From contig JACQQP010000178.1 in the NCBI GenBank assembly GCA_016206945.1, forward strand, positions 1 through 6,103: a stretch of DNA of 6,103 nucleotides, written 5' to 3'. Under the pieces are notes generated by a model that ran no database searches, was not told where the DNA came from, and was given only the letters and a program-made list of their open reading frames with translations. The DNA is from Candidatus Omnitrophota bacterium (GTDB taxonomy: Bacteria > Omnitrophota > Omnitrophia > Omnitrophales > Danuiimicrobiaceae). Shown here in pieces: positions 5,120 to 6,103 of the stretch (position 1 is the first letter of the stretch; the number at the start of each line of letters is the position of its first letter). The translations under genes and the position numbers were made by a program.

Positions 5120-5879
5120 ACAAACTTTAATCGTAGACGATGAAGCGCCCGCAAGAAATGAGTTAAGGCGTTTCCTCCAGTCCGAGGCCGACTTTTATTT
5201 GGTGGGAGAAGCTTTGGACGGTGAGGAAGCGCTGAGCGCGATCAAAAATTTAAAGCCCGCGGTTGTCTTTCTCGACATTCACATTCCGAAGATCAACGGG
5301 CTTGAAATCGCGTCCATGCTCGCTGAGTTCGAAACGCCTCCATTTATCGTATTTGTGACCGCTTACGATCAATACGCCATTCAGGCGTTTGAAATGAACG
5401 CGCTGGATTATATTTTGAAACCTTATGACGAGGCACGTTTCAAAAAAGCCTGCGACAAAGCGCGGGCTGCGGTGGGTCATCGGGCACTGATCAAACAGCA
5501 GTTAGGCTCACTTCGCAACTATCTTCAGGCGGCAAAACCGCTTAAGTTGCTCGGTCACAAACGAAACAGCCGGGAACGGGTTTTTATTCACCCAAATGAG
5601 GTGCTTTATTTTCATGTTGAATTGACGGAGGTCATCGCAAAGATGGTCAATGGGGAGGAGTTATTGGTGAACGCCAGTTTGAAATCCCTCCTTGAATTAC
5701 TGGATCCAATTAGGTTTCAGCAGACGCATCGGGCCTTTGTGGTCAATTTGGACCAGGTGGAAAAAGTGGTGCCTCTTTTCGCGGGAAGTCATAAGATTGT
5801 TCTAAAATCGCCTCAATCGTTGAGCATTCCACTTTCGCGCCGCTACGCTCAAAAGCTGAAAAAGCTCCTTCGGTGGTAA
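5115..5879 (+). CDS. LytTR-family response regulator, 254 aa
   Basis: This is the cytoplasmic output partner of the kinase encoded upstream: phosphorylation of its receiver should change DNA binding by its C-terminal domain. The receiver spans residues 1-120, with the acidic pair D8-D9 (LIVDDEAPARNELRR), phospho-acceptor D54 in VVFLDIHIPKINGLE, T82 (FVTAYDQYAIQAF) and K102 (DYILKPYDEARF). All key residues are present. The LytTR DNA-binding domain spans about 143-254, with the typical FIHPNEVLYFHVE, LKSLLELLDPIRFQQTHRAFVVNLDQVEKV and a closing SIPLSRRYAQKLKKLL. The overall length is normal for the family. ATG 5115 is chosen because it has a perfect Shine-Dalgarno sequence (GGAGGTGAT, 5103-5111) and begins exactly at the receiver's first strand. 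A TTG at 5076 would add 13 residues read from the inserted element and has no ribosome site. The DNA target is not evident here. Confidence 0.95.
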   Translation: MIQTLIVDDEAPARNELRRFLQSEADFYLVGEALDGEEALSAIKNLKPAVVFLDIHIPKINGLEIASMLAEFETPPFIVFVTAYDQYAIQAFEMNALDYILKPYDEARFKKACDKARAAVGHRALIKQQLGSLRNYLQAAKPLKLLGHKRNSRERVFIHPNEVLYFHVELTEVIAKMVNGEELLVNASLKSLLELLDPIRFQQTHRAFVVNLDQVEKVVPLFAGSHKIVLKSPQSLSIPLSRRYAQKLKKLLRW

Positions 5880-5913
5880 TTTTCGCATTTGAACTCGCGG
5901 CACGTGTGCTTTT

Positions 5914-5948
5914 CTTCTGATTGTTCCAATAGTTCTTCAGAAGTTTTT
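5914..5948 (+). terminator. Probable intrinsic terminator of the operon
   Basis: CTTCTGA (5914-5920) pairs with TCAGAAG (5937-5943), followed directly by TTTTTGTCTTT. ATTG (5920-5923) and CAAT (5927-5930) can form a small extra stem in the loop. The stem has 7 pairs of moderate GC, so it is not strong, but it lies 35 bp after the regulator stop and ahead of the next gene's promoter, as expected for the operon end. Confidence 0.5.
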
Positions 5949-5964
5949 GTCTTTCCAGTATAAT
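5936..5964 (+). promoter_or_regulatory. Candidate promoter of the SDR gene, giving a leaderless mRNA
   Basis: A perfect TATAAT (5959-5964) is preceded at 17-bp spacing by TTCAGA (5936-5941), 4 of 6 to TTGACA. The expected start point, about 5971-5973, falls on or next to the gene's ATG at 5973. The -35 hexamer overlaps the right arm of the preceding terminator. Confidence 0.5.
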
Positions 5965-5972
5965 TCACTCCC

Positions 5973-6103
5973 ATGGATGATGTCGTTGGTTCCAACGCTT
6001 GGGTTCTCGTCACGGGTGCTTCTTATGGAATTGGTGAAGTTTTTGCCAAACGATTTGCGCGAGAAGGTTGGAACACGATCCTGGTTGCTCGTTCTTCCGA
6101 TAA
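5973..6103 (+). CDS. Short-chain dehydrogenase/reductase (SDR), N-terminal 43 codons only
   Basis: The gene runs off the right edge. The visible part is the start of a Rossmann fold: strand WVLVTGAS, then the dinucleotide-binding motif TGASYGIG (residues 14-21, the classical SDR TGxxxGIG pattern), a helix (EVFAKRFAREG) and the second strand WNTILVARSS. The Arg after the second strand (R40) in place of an acidic residue would favour NADP(H) over NAD(H). Substrate and subfamily cannot be told from this fragment. An in-frame TAA at 5961 and the lack of other start codons fix the ATG at 5973. No Shine-Dalgarno sequence precedes it. It follows a probable terminator and has its own promoter, so it is a separate transcription unit from the two-component operon. 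Confidence 0.9.
   Translation, partial: MDDVVGSNAWVLVTGASYGIGEVFAKRFAREGWNTILVARSSD

Noticed and set aside
5899..5914. Hairpin GCAC-GT-GTGC followed by TTTT as the operon terminator
   Set aside because: A 4-bp stem with a 2-nt loop is not stable enough. The hairpin at 5914-5943 with its T-run is the better candidate.

Overview
The window is about 6.1 kb of roughly even base composition from a bacterium. It carries Sec-type signal peptides, a LytS/LytTR-type two-component pair and a ribosome binding site fully complementary to the 16S rRNA 3' end. Nothing fixes the phylum. The style (secreted proteins of unknown family, moderate GC, small operons) would suit an uncultured Gram-negative lineage, but that is a guess.

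Layout. Positions 1-1677 hold the N-terminal 559 codons of a large secreted protein on the minus strand, which runs off the left edge. Its C-terminal half looks like a TIM-barrel hydrolase, probably a glycosidase-like fold. Positions 1678-2309 are a 632-bp divergent intergenic region. It holds a striking tandem palindromic operator (1823-1859), a 9-bp tandem repeat, a weak 34-codon ORF, a possible folded RNA element and candidate promoters for both directions. Positions 2310-5879 form a plus-strand operon: a secreted Pro/Glu-rich protein of unknown family, then, 2 bp later, a LytS/YehU-type sensor histidine kinase, then a LytTR response regulator. A low-GC terminator follows. At the right edge an SDR-family oxidoreductase gene begins (5973 onward), with a TATAAT box so close to its ATG that the transcript is probably leaderless.

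How the genes work together. The secreted protein, the kinase (which has its own extracytoplasmic helical segment ahead of its membrane domain) and the regulator look like a three-part envelope-sensing system. The regulator's target is not identified. The divergent secreted hydrolase and the operon's own upstream region are candidates.

The most interesting feature is the 129 bp between the kinase and regulator genes (4986-5114). It has perfect 12-bp terminal inverted repeats, nested internal inverted repeats and flanking 5-bp direct repeats (ATGAT), the signature of a MITE-like insertion. Removing it with one ATGAT copy rebuilds a classic ATGA stop/start overlap between kinase and regulator, with an AAAGG ribosome binding site 5 nt upstream. 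The element seems to have landed on that overlap. The duplication restored both stop and start codons, and the element's terminal repeat supplied a new Shine-Dalgarno sequence. The same repeat can fold to hide that Shine-Dalgarno sequence, and the reading frame from the old start codon stays open through the element and ends in a new ATGA overlap.
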